DNA from: Rhodotorula mucilaginosa
Lineage: Eukaryota > Basidiomycota > Microbotryomycetes > Sporidiobolales > Sporidiobolaceae
DNA length: 64,000 nt
NCBI GenBank assembly: GCA_034406715.1
Contig: CP137875.1
Location: 124,001-188,000, forward strand
Direction: 5' to 3'
Below, piece after piece: positions 22,727 to 34,335 of the stretch; the first letter of the stretch is position 1, and each line of letters begins with the position of its first letter. The notes below the pieces were generated by a model. It was given only the letters and a program-made list of their open reading frames with translations. It did no database searches and was not told where the DNA came from. The translations under genes and the position numbers were made by a program.

Positions 22727-23813
22727 TCAGGCGAGGAATGCGACGCCCGCCGCGAGGGCGACGACGGCCACCGCGGCCTGACCGACAGCGCGACTCGTAG
22801 CGGCGCCACTCGTCTTCTCGTTGGTCGACGAGACAGGCGCCGCCGAAGCTGCCGAAGCCGCCGCGGCCCGCGCAGACGATGCGATGCTGCCCGACGCGAT
22901 CAAGGAAGGGACCGTGGCGGTCGAAACGGGCGCGCGGGACGGGTTGTAAGTCGCGAGCGAAGTGGACGTGATCGACGCGGGCAGCGAAGTCGAAGAGGCG
23001 GTGGCGGACGAGGCCTTGTCCGACGCGGTGGCGGTGAACGACGTGCGGGCCATCGACTTGGTCGAGGCGCCGACTTCGACCGTGCCGGTAACGCTCACGA
23101 GGCCTTCTTGCAAGCACAGGTTGACGAACGAGCTGTTTTTCGAGACGGTGAGTTCTGATCGTCAGTATTTAAGCTTCTCGGGCGTTAACAGGTGTCGACG
23201 GGGAACTGACTTGTAAGCGTTGACGACGGCGGTCGAGTTGGAGTCGGACTTGGTGGTAGTCGAGATGCACGATGCGCACGCGCGAAGGTCGCCGAGAGTC
23301 TGGGCCGAGCACGCGCAAGCCGCGATCGTAGCCTGGCTCGACAGCTGGGAGCAAGACTGCGAGTGTGCGAGAGGGGTCAGGTCAGTTCTCTGCGGACCTC
23401 CTGAGGCCGGGAGAAGGAAGAGTTCCGGCTCACGTCAAAGTCGCCGAGGCTGACCTCGCAGGTCGAGCTGCAGCGAGGGGTCTCCATCTGGAAGACATCA
23501 CTCAGGAAGGTCGAACTCGACGGAGACGACGCCGAGGTGTCCGCCCGTCGTTCCAAAGACCGGACAGAGTGCGCAATGTGAGCGTCCGGTCCAGCGCGCG
23601 CGGCGACTTGGCCTGCAGCAGGAGGACAGCGGGTCGTCAGCGCTGTGGGTCGATCGACACTGCGTCATGCCCGTGCGTGCGTGCGCCGGTGCGGACCGTT
23701 GTAAAGTGATGGAGCGCACGCGGCGCGATTGCCGCTCACGCCGGCACGCGGGGTCTGAACTCACCGACACAAGCGGAGAGAGCGACGAAAGCGACAGTAG
23801 AAACAGCACGCAT
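22727..23813 (-). CDS. GPI-anchored Cys-rich secreted protein
   Basis: 259 aa. Exons 23813-23765, 23612-23434, 23356-23211 and 23132-22727. The start is chosen because the 49-nt first exon encodes a signal peptide (MRAVSTVAFVALSACVGG) in the right phase. The mature part has eight closely spaced Cys (RCSSTCEV, DSCSQLSS, IAACACSA, RACASCIS, VNLCLQ), then an Ala/Ser/Thr-rich stalk, and ends in a hydrophobic tail (VAVVALAAGVAFLA) typical of GPI attachment. It should sit on the wall or plasma membrane. The Cys block is not a clear CFEM match. The last acceptor skips an AG lying only 6 nt after the branch site. Confidence 0.8.
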
Positions 23814-24430
23814 ATCTCTATAGACTCTTCCGAATCGGAGTGGGTACAGTGTAGAAGCAGCGACACAGGACAAGGAGTGCAGGTCCTTGGCGCGAGCACG
23901 CACCGCTCGCGTCGCGCGCCCTCAAACGCGAGTGCCCCGAAAAACAACTGTCGATCACTTATTTCGGGGTTCGGGCCGGCTTAACCCCTTCTCTCGGCAC
24001 GTGACCTTCTTAACCAGGCAAGCCGCAGGGGTCTGAGCTGCTGGGTCCCTCTTTCCACTCGCTTTCCTCTCCCGGCCGGCCGGACCCCATACCGTAAACT
24101 GGCACGTCGGAGTCAGCTTCGCGGCACTCAAGCTCCGAGCTCGCCATCCCAACTTCCTGCGAGCTCGCCCTTGCACTTTTAAGACGCCAGTCGCCAGCTT
24201 GCAGTGGCGGACCATCGCCTCGTTCTCGGGGAGAGCGCCCAAGCAATTTCACGCAAAGCTCGAGAGTGACTCGAATGGCGCCTTGCTATCTTCACCCTCT
24301 GCCCCTCGACACTCGGGCGCAATCCAGTGACGAACGAACGAGCCCGACGACCAAATTGACTCTTTTCTTCTTTGCTGATCATAACATTCAGTAGGTCTAC
24401 GTGCTCGAGATAGCATGCGCATCGATATTC
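23814..24430. other. Intergenic region
   Basis: Promoter of the GPI-protein gene and 3' flank of the SDR gene, both on the minus strand. No further feature is recognised. Confidence 0.5.
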
Positions 24431-26065
24431 TTACTGCCACCGGGTCTTCTGGTACTCGGCGAGCGATTTGGCCATGTCGAGGCTGAGAAGAACGAATCCA
24501 GGCGGGTCAGCACGGGAAAGCTGCGCGAGTTGAGTTCTTCATAGGAAGGAAGGCACGCCACACGCACACAGTGTCCTTGTCGGCGATCGGCTGCCAGTGG
24601 AACGTGTTGCGGACCTTGGACGTGTCGATCGTGTTGGCCTTGGGCTTGGGGTTGCCAGGCTTGCCGCGCTCAGCGTTCGGGAACACGGACTTGACGTCCT
24701 CGGGGGCGTACTCAAAGTACAGGTCGAGCAAAGGCTGGTACGACGAGTCGGCTGTTCGCACGGAGAATGACCATGGTCAGGCGAGAAGGCCAAAATACGC
24801 GAGAAAATGACAAACGGAAAAGCGCGACTCAACTCGTCGCGACGAGGAAACGCTCGTTGCCGGCCTTGTCGTTCAGCAGCGACTCGACGTGAATCTTGGC
24901 GACGTCGCGTACGTCGACGAACGAGCCGAACCCGGCCTGGGCATCCTCGGCGCTCTTCTTGCCGACGAGGAACTGGTAAAAGTTGTTGACGCTCGTGTTG
25001 AGCTTGTCGGGCGACGGGACTTGGTGGATGACGGGTCCAAAGATCAAAGGGGGTTGGATCGTCGTGATGTCGAACGCAGGCTTCTCCGACTCGACCCACT
25101 TCCACGCGGCGCGCTCGGCGTACGTCTTGGAAGCGCGGTACGCCTGACCGCCGTCGACGTCCTTGCCCTTCTCCTCAACCTGTAGGCGCGAGTGAAAGCA
25201 CGTGTCAGTTATTCACCGTTCCGAGTCTAGTAAAAGTTCCGCTACAATTCCACAGGGGATTGCCGCGGTCCAGTCGGATCGGAGATCGAGACGCACCTGC
25301 TTGAGACTGTACTCGTTCCAGTCCTTCTCCGTAAAGACATACGTGCCCGGCTCTTTCGGCTCCATGATGCACGCAAAGCTCGCCGTAATGACGACGCGCT
25401 TGACTTTCGGCTCGGAAGCGGCCGACTTGAGCGCGTTCAGGGTGCCCTGGACGGCCGGGTTGATCAAGTCCTTGTGCGGGTCCGTAACGTTGAAGTGGAA
25501 CGGCGAGGCCTAGTCGATGAATTACCGGGGGAATTAGCGAGAAAGGCTAGCTGCAGGGCAGAAGAAGTTCTCGTCCGCTCACAGTGTGCAGGAAGGCGTC
25601 GACGCCCTTGATCGCCTCATCGAACGCGCCGGCCTGCCAGAAGTCGCCCCTTTTTCGCGTCAGTGCCCGGTACGCGCCTCGAGAACAAAGCGGGAGGAAA
25701 GGGCGAAAAGACGCACGGCCTCGACATCCTCGACGATGACAAACTCGAACTTGTCCTCGCCGTACCCCTGCTTCTTGAATAGATCGGCGAGGTACTGCCC
25801 CTTGTCCTGACTCCTGACGGTACCGCGAACGCGGAACCCATGCTCGAGGAGCTGCTGAGCGCAGTCTACAGTCGTGGTGTGGGATATCCGCGTTTGTTCC
25901 GGGTTCGGTTCGGAGAAAGTGGAGCGGCATTTGCATGACGACAAGGTCGTTCGGTTCAGTCAGCGAAAGTGTGTCTCTAGAGCGAGCGTGTGTGGACTTA
26001 CGAGCTCCCAAGAAGCCACTGGGGCCAGAGATCAAGACGAGGGAACCTTTGGGAACAGTAGGCAT
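24431..26065 (-). CDS. Gre2-type NADPH-dependent reductase (extended SDR)
   Basis: 352 aa. Exons 26065-26002, 25865-25717, 25633-25583, 25509-25297, 25179-24834, 24751-24568 and 24482-24431. An N-terminal Rossmann motif (LVLISGPSGFLGAH) binds NADPH, VRGTVRS binds the cofactor phosphate side, and the active site is YRASK (Tyr173/Lys177) preceded by VVITASFACIM. Relatives (yeast Gre2, plant dihydroflavonol reductase) reduce aldehydes and ketones such as methylglyoxal in the cytosol. GPSGFLG departs slightly from the usual GxSGFIA. The substrate cannot be told from sequence. Confidence 0.9.
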
Positions 26066-26308
26066 AGTGGGACAGCGCGTACGTATGGGTGGAAGAAGAG
26101 AGGGAGAGGGGAAGCAGCAGCCGCGGGTCGTCGGCGGCCCTTCGGCAAGTGGAGTTCTCGGGTCAAAGGTCTGCCTTTTCGGTGGGGGCGTATGCAAAGC
26201 TTTTTGCTGGACTTGAAATGCTTGCAGAGTATCTGTATGTAGTCGATACAGATCAGCGGGCAACCCGATAAACCCACGGCGAGCGAGAAGAAAAAGGTAG
26301 TTTCCTTT

Positions 26309-27280
26309 TCATTCATCCGACGTCGGATCCACAGTCTCTATAGATATTCCCTCTGCTGCTGGAGCCTCTTCTAAAGTATCTGTTGATGCTGTTGCTTCCG
26401 TCGTCGACGCAGCAGGGTGTGTTGACGGTGCGGCCGCCGCCTTCTTCCTCTTTCCCTGCGCGAGCAAACTCTCGCGGAGCATCTCTTCCCTGACTTGACG
26501 CGCCCACCGTTCAGCAAGATCATCTGCGTCGGCGTCCGAGTCGGCTCCTGCGTCTGGATCTTGCTCTGTCGGTTGTGGTGTCGTGGATGGTGCTGGTGGC
26601 GGCGAAGAAGATGGCAACGGAGAGGAAGTGGAAGGGATCGCGGCGGCGGTCCCGGCTGTCGGTCTTGAGCGCACGAGGAGCGCATGCGCCTCGACGCCCA
26701 GGATCACCAAGAGCGAGATCCGGGTCGCCCAATTCCGCCACCGCAACACGAAGCGCAACAGAGTCCACGCGATCGCATACGCGGCGGCTCGTTTCGCGTA
26801 CCGAGCCCGTGTCGGTCGTTCGAGTTTGTACCGGTTCCAGGTCGGTCTCGCGCGGAGGAGCCAGTAGACTCCGAAGCCGACGAGTCCGGCGAGGGACCAC
26901 GCGGCGGTGGCGACGAGGCCCGCCCAGAGTGCGAGCCACGCGAGGGCGGCGACGAGCCAGGCGAGGGCGGTCCAGAGGTACGAGACGAGGTAGCGGAGTG
27001 TGGTGAAGAGGTAAGGGGACGAGAAGCGGACGAGTTTGGCGCAGGCGGTGAAGACTGCGAGGCGGAAGAGCCACGGGAGGAAGAGGGCGCGGAAGGACGA
27101 CGAGAGGAAGCGGAGGGTCGAGGCGTCGATTTCGGCTTCGGCGTCGACGGGGGTGGCGATTCCGAGGTTCACATTCGGGGGTGGTTCCGACTCGGGGTCG
27201 CTAGACGGCGGCGATGGGACGGGTCGAGTGGGTGGTGGTGGTGTCGACGCTGCTGGATCCGGTGCGGAAGATGACGGCAT
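26309..27280 (-). CDS. Multi-pass membrane protein, uncharacterised
   Basis: 323 aa, one exon. The ATG at 27280 is used; the frame is open further 5' but without an earlier ATG in good context. A Pro-rich acidic N-terminus is followed by several hydrophobic segments (about residues 60-190: LFRLAVFTACAKLV, LVSYLWTALAWLVAALAWL, WAGLVATAAWSLAGLVGFG, AYAIAWTLLRF, ISLLVILGVEAHALL) and a cytosolic acidic/Ala-rich tail with a helical patch, LAERWARQVREEML. About five spans are likely. The Trp/Ala-rich core is not recognised as a transporter family. Located 243 bp downstream of no other start; it reads divergently from the gene at 27751. Confidence 0.7.
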   Translation of the reverse strand: MPSSSAPDPAASTPPPPTRPVPSPPSSDPESEPPPNVNLGIATPVDAEAEIDASTLRFLSSSFRALFLPWLFRLAVFTACAKLVRFSSPYLFTTLRYLVSYLWTALAWLVAALAWLALWAGLVATAAWSLAGLVGFGVYWLLRARPTWNRYKLERPTRARYAKRAAAYAIAWTLLRFVLRWRNWATRISLLVILGVEAHALLVRSRPTAGTAAAIPSTSSPLPSSSPPPAPSTTPQPTEQDPDAGADSDADADDLAERWARQVREEMLRESLLAQGKRKKAAAAPSTHPAASTTEATASTDTLEEAPAAEGISIETVDPTSDE

Positions 27281-27750
27281 CGTTTCGTGCGCGCGGCTCG
27301 GCGTGCAAGTTGGACGATCGTGCGGAATCAGCACTGTCAAGGGATTGTCTCCGAGTCAGCCAACTCTGCCAGGTGTCCCGGTGTCGCGACGATGAGAGGA
27401 ACTGACCTCGAATGAAGAAGAGGAGCTGATGAGGAGCGAGACAGCTCTCTCTCGCCAGCAGGAGGCGGCTCGAGCGCAGTCGTAGTGTCGGCTCAGACTG
27501 TGCAAGAGCTGTCCGCTTGTAACTCCACGGAGCGAGGCGAGTCGGCGTTGGCGGACGGACGGAGGAAACGAGACGATCGCTCGGCCCTCTTGACCTCGGT
27601 GGCACTCGCGTGCAAACAGTCTCGAGAGCTGCTGACCGAGCACAGAGAGGCTAGCAGTGCTCTCCACGCAGCGAGGCGCTCGACACCCTCTCCGCAGTCT
27701 CTCGTCGACCCGCTCTGTCCTCGCGTCGCTCTCTCTTTCCCCCACAAGCC
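27281..27750. other. Divergent promoter region
   Basis: It lies between the membrane-protein gene (-) and the coiled-coil gene (+). No TATA box or gene is recognised. Confidence 0.45.
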
Positions 27751-29821
27751 ATGTCGTATCTCCCACAAGTGAGTCACTGCGACCTGTTGAGCGGGTCAGC
27801 AATCTCACAGTAGACACCACGCAGAACTATGGCTACCCCCCCCCCGCCAGGCCAGCCCGGGTCCATGGCCGCCATCCTCAACAACCAGGATTCCTTCTCG
27901 GCCGCCGTCGCAGCAGCTCAGCAACAGCAGCAGCAAGGGTCGCAGGCACAGGGACAAGGGCAAGGCGCCCAAGGACAGAATGGAGCAGGAGGCAGTCAGG
28001 CTCAGCAGCAGCAAGCTCTCGTCGGCGACGAAGAGTACAAGTTGCGTTCGAATTCTTAGCCAACACGCTTGCTTTCAAAGGGACTGACCCCGCGACCTCG
28101 ATACAGTCGACTGCTCAAGAACTACAAGCTCGCGCACTTGCGGATTGAAGAACAGCGATCAGCCATGCTCGAACAGGAGAAGCAGGTGCGCTGCCCCCCC
28201 TCCCCAAACCCGTCCTCGCTCGCTCTCGATCAAGCTGACAAGGGGATTCGAGGCAGAACGCGGCGCTGAGAAAACATATCATGTTGCTCGAGGGAGGCGA
28301 TTCCGGAGGCGCGACCGTCATTGGCGTGCACTCGGCCGGAGGAGGAGGTGGAAGTACCGTCGACGATGTGCGTGCCGGCTCATTGCGTTGCCCGCCATTC
28401 CGCCTTGTTCGCTCTCTCTCCGAGTCCAGGCATGTGCTGACTCCTTCAGTGAGTCGATGAAACGCACAGTTCACGATCAAGAACTCTTCGTCATCGCTCG
28501 AGCGGCGCATCAACCGCTGGGCCGCCGACACCCTCGCGGCGCACGTCCGCTCCGCCCCTCCCCCTCCCGCCTCGGCCTCAGTTCCGGCATCCCAGTTCGC
28601 CCACCTCGCCCTGATTCCCCTCGCCGAAGCCCTCTTCCAAGACGTCGAGAACGCGACCGCGTCGCCGTTCCTCGTCGGGTTGGAACAGATGAACTTTGAT
28701 TACCCGGGTTTGGGCATCGTCGTCCAGAGTTTGTTGAGGCATGTCATGAGTCAGCTGTTGTGTGAAGGGATCGTCAACAAGTTGTTGGTCACCAATTCAG
28801 AGGTCGCGAACCAGTGCGTGTTGCGAAGTTTCAACGGCCGCGGCGGATCGCAGAAGCTGACGAAACCTCTCGCCTTCGACTTAGGGAGTTGACCAAGCTG
28901 CACGAGCAGCTGTTTCATCGTGAGTCTCCTTGTCCCTGCCTCTTCCGCTTTCGACTCTCCAAGTTTGTTGAAGCCGGAGATTCGCACCCGCAGGTGAACC
29001 GCTCGTCGCGTCCGTCTGGCGCCGGCAAACCTTCTCGGCCGCCGTCGACTCTCTCGATCCGGAAATGTCCCTCTCCCTCTTCCGCGAACACATGCCCCAC
29101 GTCTTTAGCCTGATCAGCAACCCCAACCCCGGCGCGCCCAACTCGATCACGCCCGAGCTGGAAGCCGTCCTCGACGCGAGTTATCTGTACAGCCGGATGC
29201 TGCACAAGAGTTATTCGCCCGGAGGGGCGCTCGAAGGGAGTGGGTTTTATAGGAGCTTTGTGTGTCAGGTGGGGAGTCCGTTGGACCCGACGCAGTTGGG
29301 TAAGCTCCTTCCCTTCAGAGAGGGCAATTTGTTCCCCCGACCTGACCTTGTGCCCCTTACCAGAGCTCATCAAGAAGTGCTACCGGACGGAACGAGGCAA
29401 GTACTTTCTCTTCCTCTCTTATCGGACTCTCCAATACCTCTCAAGGAGGGGATGGGGCGCTGACCTCGCCGACCACTTTGTCTCGCGGCGCAGGCGAACC
29501 CGAACGAGTCGGCGCGTGCCTCTTCCCCGGCCTCGTAAAAGAGACCGCAGTCGACACGACTCCTCTCCCGCACATCTCGATCCGACACGGTCCGGGAGCG
29601 CACAACGCCCGCACGATCCAGAAGAAACGGGAGACGAGGACACTCGTCGTCCGTCGGGCTCAAGTCATTTGCGAGCGAGTCCTCCCTCTCCCTCCCTCCT
29701 TTTCTTACGGGCCTTGAGTATAGGCTGAGGCTGATCGGTTCGTGAATTTTGGCAGGTGCGCATTGGCGGCTGCGCATGGGATCGCGACAATGCCGCGATC
29801 GGCACCGGCAGCAGTGTCTGA
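27751..29821 (+). CDS. Uncharacterised coiled-coil protein
   Basis: About 490 aa. Likely exons: 27751-27768, 27814-28040, 28107-28185, 28257-28367, 28470-28813, 28885-28919, 28994-29299, 29364-29396, 29494-about 29,675 and a last exon from 29,757. A Gln-rich N-terminus is followed by a coiled coil (LLKNYKLAHLRIEEQRSAML) and a globular body: LERRINRWAADTLAAHV, LEQMNFDYPGLGIVVQSLLR, LFREHMPHVFSLI and LIKKCYRTERGEPERVGACL. The intron at 29397-29493 has a GC donor. The last intron is ambiguous; alternatives end at 29,821 (as given) or about 29,850. The 5' end is also uncertain (C10 run at 27,834-27,845, or a start at ATG 27829). Family not recognised. Confidence 0.7.
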
Positions 29822-29850
29822 TCCCGCTTTCGCAGGTCAACCTCGATAGA

Positions 29851-30205
29851 GATCGACCTTTCCCCGACCCTCGGTCCTTCTCGGGTGTACCTACTACTAC
29901 AGCTTTTACCCTTACTCTTGTTGTCGCGCCGTAATTTCCTTGTCGGCATCTTTTTCCAACGTGCGCCGGACGTGCGGAATTTTCGGTGCAGTTTGTTCTT
30001 CTTCTCCGCAATCAATATACCCTCTTTCTCTCTCACGTTTACTGTGCCTTCTGAACAGCTGAATGGTTGAGTTATCGACCATATTTTACAGCTGCAGGGG
30101 TGGACCCTCGGCGGATGCCGAACTTCCATCGGGACGTCCGCGGACCTTGCTCCACGCTCTCTTTCTCCCTCTTTCTCCAATGCACCATACTCGCATGGGC
30201 AGGCG
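29851..30205. other. Intergenic region
   Basis: Pyrimidine-rich stretches only. Promoter of the next gene is presumed. Confidence 0.45.
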
Positions 30206-32719
30206 ATGAGTGAGTATGGCTATCAACAGTACAGTACCGAACCTGTGAGCTCGCTCGAGGAGGGTCGAACGTTCCCAACACAAGACTCGCCGACAAAGCG
30301 GATCCTGCTCGCTTCGTCGGACTCGACGCATCGACGTATGTCATCGTCAGCACTCCCTTCCACTGCCCCAACCTCGATGCCGTCGAACGAGCTGGAAGAG
30401 GGCGCATTGACGGGTTTCCGGCGATCTTCGACGACGCCGTCCACTTCGACTCTTCCGAACGCGGTCTCGGCGACTGGACCTCCGCCCTCCGCGAATGAGT
30501 CAGCTGCGACCGCTCCGGCATCGATAAGCCTTGTGCTCCCTCCGCCTCCCGAACCGGTCGATTCTGTCTACGAGCCCCCGACTCCCCTTCCTGCCCGATC
30601 CAGCCGGCGTCCCCTTCCTGCGCTGCCGGACGCACCTCGCTTCGTCCCTCTGCACGGGTTGCCGCCGCCACCACCACCTGCAGCCCTCTCGCGACTGAAC
30701 GCGGGCGAGAGCGAAGAGTTGACGACAGCCGAGGAGGAGAAACGAGCTTACGCTCGGGCGAGGGGATTGGATGAGTTGTTCGAGCCGCCGTCTGCCTCGA
30801 CAGGCGAAGCTGTGACGGGGATGCGCTTGATGCGCCCAACCGAGACCGAGCTACCGGACTACACGGCGGGTGGGAGCGTCACTCTCACTCGCGGGCGAAG
30901 CATGCTCAAGCGAGATGAGCAGGTCGCCACAATCGCAGAAGACGACGAGGCTCGAGCGAACGCGGACGAAGCCAGGCAGCGTATCAACGCAGAGTCAGAG
31001 CGGCTGCTTGAGCTTGACGCCGCCGACTCGAAAGCGACGGCGAGGCGGCGCATGGAAGAAGAAGCGGAGGAAGAAGATCGGCAACCACGCCAGCAAACTC
31101 CGCTGAACGAGCACTCACAGGCCCGAAAGCGACGAGACGACATGGAGACAGTCGAATTCGACATTGACGAGATTGATGGATTGGATGATCCGCCGCCGCC
31201 GCACGACGCCGTTCCGACGTTGATGCCGGACGATCTCTTACCATTGACGGATTCGAAGGCGACGTGGCCTGTCGAGAGCGCATCTGCCGCCTCCTCGTCT
31301 CACCCGGCTCCTTTCGTACCGACCTCCTCTCTTTTACCGCCTCCGCCAGTCCCCCTCGCGATCGCATCGGCAGACACGACAACCTCCTTCTCGCGACCGT
31401 CGCTTCACCAAGCTCAGACCGCACCCGCCCTCGCAACCGCGCCCGACTTTCTTCTGACAAATAGACCACACGTTCTCAGAAACGCGACGGTGGCCACGCT
31501 CCCCGTCACGCACCAGGAGTCGCTCTTTTATCCGGGGGCAGTCCCGCCCTTTCCCGCGAGTCTGCGGTACGCCTCGCCGTCGTCGACGGGTTCCGCGGAT
31601 ACAACGGCGCAAAGACGTGTGGTCCACCGCACAACTTCGGTCGGTCCAGCTGCGGCGTTTTACACATCGGATGTCGGTGGCGCTGTGAGTAGCCTTCGCG
31701 TCCAGCAAAAGAGACGGCGAGACACTGCGGCGGAAAGTTGACCGCACTCCGCGACTTGGCAGCTCGACCCAGGTTTCCAATTCTCTGGCTCACAGAGAGG
31801 CGCGAACTCGTTCTCGAGGAGCGCGACCGTCGTCCCATCGACTCGCCCAGATCTTTTCGCCTTTCGCTCTTCTCGAATCGACTCCTTGGCGACTCCTTCG
31901 TTTCCGGAAGGCTTTCAATCGCTGCATACAAGGGTATCAAGCTCGACTCTGCGGTCTTCCGAATTATGGGCACCGGGTCAAATGAGCAGACCTCGGGAAC
32001 GGACCTACTCAAGTATGATGATGACGACTTCGCCCCGTCCGAGCCAAGCCAGCGTAGGGGGGTTGTCGGGGGTGTCATCCCTTTCGGTTTCCACTCGTTC
32101 CGACTTCTCTCCGTCCTTCACTCACGCCGCCGCACCGCAGGAGCCGACAGTGAGTCCTGCTTTCTACGCGGCCGTCACGCCCGGCGGACCGCTTCTACCC
32201 TTTTACGCCTCGCCGCCCTCGACGAGCGGTGGACCGGTCTCCTACTACACACCAGCGTCTACAACGACTCTACCGTTGCCTTCCGGTACCTTCGAGTCGG
32301 CAGCCGGACCCGCGACGCTCCTGTCAAGTCTGCCTTTCGACCACCAGCGCAGTCTGTCTGCTCCACAGCATGTGCAGCAGGTCATGACGAGGCATGCAAG
32401 TCCGGTTGCATCTCGCGCCATGTCGGTGTCGCCCTCCATCTATGATCCGGCGACAGGATCGCAGGTCGCCACTCGGAGGAGGGAGTCTTCGTTCGGGATT
32501 TGGTCTCGCTCTCCTTCGGTGGATGCGGCGCAGACGCTCGAAGCAAACGCTTGGGCGGCAGAAACCGCTTCGGACTATGGGAGTCTGGACGGGCAGGCGC
32601 GGGGCGGCGGCGGCGCTGCCAAGTGGCGCAGGCTGCAGACCATCCGAAGCCTGTTTGGGAGGCAAGGACCGGGCAGCGTTCTCGGAGACGCGGCGGAAGA
32701 GGCGGGATCGACCTCTTGA
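30206..32719 (+). CDS. Disordered Pro/Ser-rich protein
   Basis: 811 aa. Exons 30206-31684 and 31763-32719. The 78-nt intron (GTGAGT...TTGACC...CAG) removes an in-frame stop, so the two open stretches are one gene rather than two. Nearly all of it is low-complexity, with proline clusters (PPPPPAALS, LLPPPPVPLAIA), a helical acidic patch (about residues 245-300: DEARANADEARQRINAESER) and a poly-acidic patch. Possible short linear motifs are LPDYTAGGSV and RRPLPALPDAP (SH3-like PxxP). A scaffold or signalling adaptor is possible but not shown. No recognised domain. Confidence 0.75.
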
Positions 32720-33116
32720 GTCCGAGCCGTTGAAGTTTCGAAAAGGTGTCGTATGGAAAAGAGAGCATTCGCGGGTGGATGCCCTCCATATTCTTGAGAA
32801 TTCACGTGCAAATAATCTCGCGGCAAGGTGATCTTCCTCTATATTCTGAATCGAAATCGGGTTCGCCAATACCAATCTTTTGGCTAGTAGCAATAGTAGC
32901 GTGGAAAGCTGTCAAGTCGCATAAAGAGTCAGCTCCTATAGTCTCGATTTCGGCCGAGAGCCGGCCGCGGCAACAGACAATTCGGCTTCCGACAAGTCGC
33001 GCTCTCTCGACTCGGTGCTCGGGCGTGCAAGCTTGCCATTTGCCTGCTACGCATATACGCGAATCCACCCCTCCCGAGTCCATACACCTTCGCGAATCGC
33101 ACTCCTCGCCCTCATC
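32720..33116. other. Intergenic region
   Basis: Less GC-rich than its neighbours. No gene or element is recognised. Confidence 0.45.
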
Positions 33117-33969
33117 ATGGTGGGGCCGCTCTCGAAACTCGCATCGCACGGCGCACAATCGCATCACACTCCGAGAACGTACAGAGGTGCGCATATAGAG
33201 CTCTACTCTACCTTACTGCCCTGACCCGACTCCTATGCGCGCGCAGGTCATCGCCGGGCATCGTGGGTTCTCGAAGATCCGGATGCGCTCATCGAGTTGA
33301 GAGCGCGTTCGCGCACTTTCGATGGTGCGTACAGGCGACTTCCGTGAGCGGGAAGAGGTACTAATGCTCCTGCTTTCCGGTGACCTGCAGGCGCTTACAC
33401 GAGGACCGCCCTCGGTCAGTCGGCTTCCCGTGACAGTCTGTCTGCCATGCTTGGAGGATCCGAGTTAACAAGTGCCGATGCCAACACCTCCCGCAGGCAA
33501 TCTCTACTACTCTCTCATCGTGCTCAAGGTCTTTTCCTCCGAATTCGCTCGGAGTACGTCCTTCTGATCCGCCCAGATTCTCCTGCTCCTCCTCCTCGCG
33601 GACCGGCCCGGCTGACCTCCGCATGCCTCTTGCAGTCGGACTGATCTACGTGATCATGTCCTGCCTGCTCCTCTTGATCGCGCAATTCCGAAGACGGCGG
33701 AGTGACCACGACTTTTCAGGTGAGCTGGCTTGACAGAGTTGCTCTTCGCCTTTTTGCGCCCTTGTACACGCTCGGGCCAAGTTGACGTCTCTGGCTATAC
33801 CACAGACAAGTACCGCACCGAAGACCCCATCGCACTCCCGGGAGTGAAAGCGAGCGAGCGACTCTGGGGCACGAGGCCGTTCCGCACGAGCGGCGACATC
33901 ATCATCCTCCTCGGCGTCGTCTGTGCCGCTCTCTACATCGCCATCTTCGTCATGATTATGCGACTTTGA
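33117..33969 (+). CDS. DUF202-like small membrane protein
   Basis: 158 aa. Exons 33117-33186, 33247-33324, 33391-33414 (24 nt), 33497-33553, 33636-33719 and 33806-33969. Three membrane spans are seen: LYYSLIVLKVFSSEFA, IGLIYVIMSCLLLLIAQF and the C-terminal IIILLGVVCAALYIAIFVMI. The block RARSRTFDGAYTRTALGNLY resembles the R...RTALA core of DUF202/YidH proteins. Bacterial YidH and the membrane domain of yeast Vtc proteins share this fold, but the biochemical role here is unknown. All phases match and each intron carries a CTGAC-like branch site. Confidence 0.75.
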
Positions 33970-34335
33970 GCATATCTAGTCTCACGGCGCGGGCGTGAAG
34001 GGGATGCAGCTCCCGGGCACTTAGGCTCCTATCTGCGCTCGAACCGCTTTTTCACCTTCACGCGCTCCGGCCCCTCCTCCTCCGCCGGACTTTCCGGGCG
34101 TCCGTCTTCGTCACTATTCGCCTCTTACCCTTCTTTCTTTCTTTCTTCCACCTCCGACATCCTCGCCCTCGCGCCGTACGGACCTTGCCTCGCCTTTCTC
34201 GGCTGAAGATCCCGAACCGGTCTGCCTTGCTTCTCGTCCAGACCGACCAGTCTCTCCGCTTCGCCTCCGCCAGAACCTTCACTCCGCGAATTCATCCTCG
34301 ACCAGGTACCTGTGTGACCGCTGCATCGGGGCAAG
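33970..34335. other. Intergenic region / CT-rich leader
   Basis: A (TTTC)n run near 34,129-34,146 and a generally CT-rich leader precede the next ATG. No gene is supported. Confidence 0.5.

Noticed and set aside
23133-23146. Acceptor at GATCAG (minus strand, near 23,153) in the GPI-protein gene
   Set aside because: Wrong phase and only about 6 nt after the branch site; the next AG at 23,133 keeps frame.
31742-32719. Separate gene in 31,886-32,719
   Set aside because: Same frame as the preceding ORF, and a 78-nt intron with good signals removes the stop between them.
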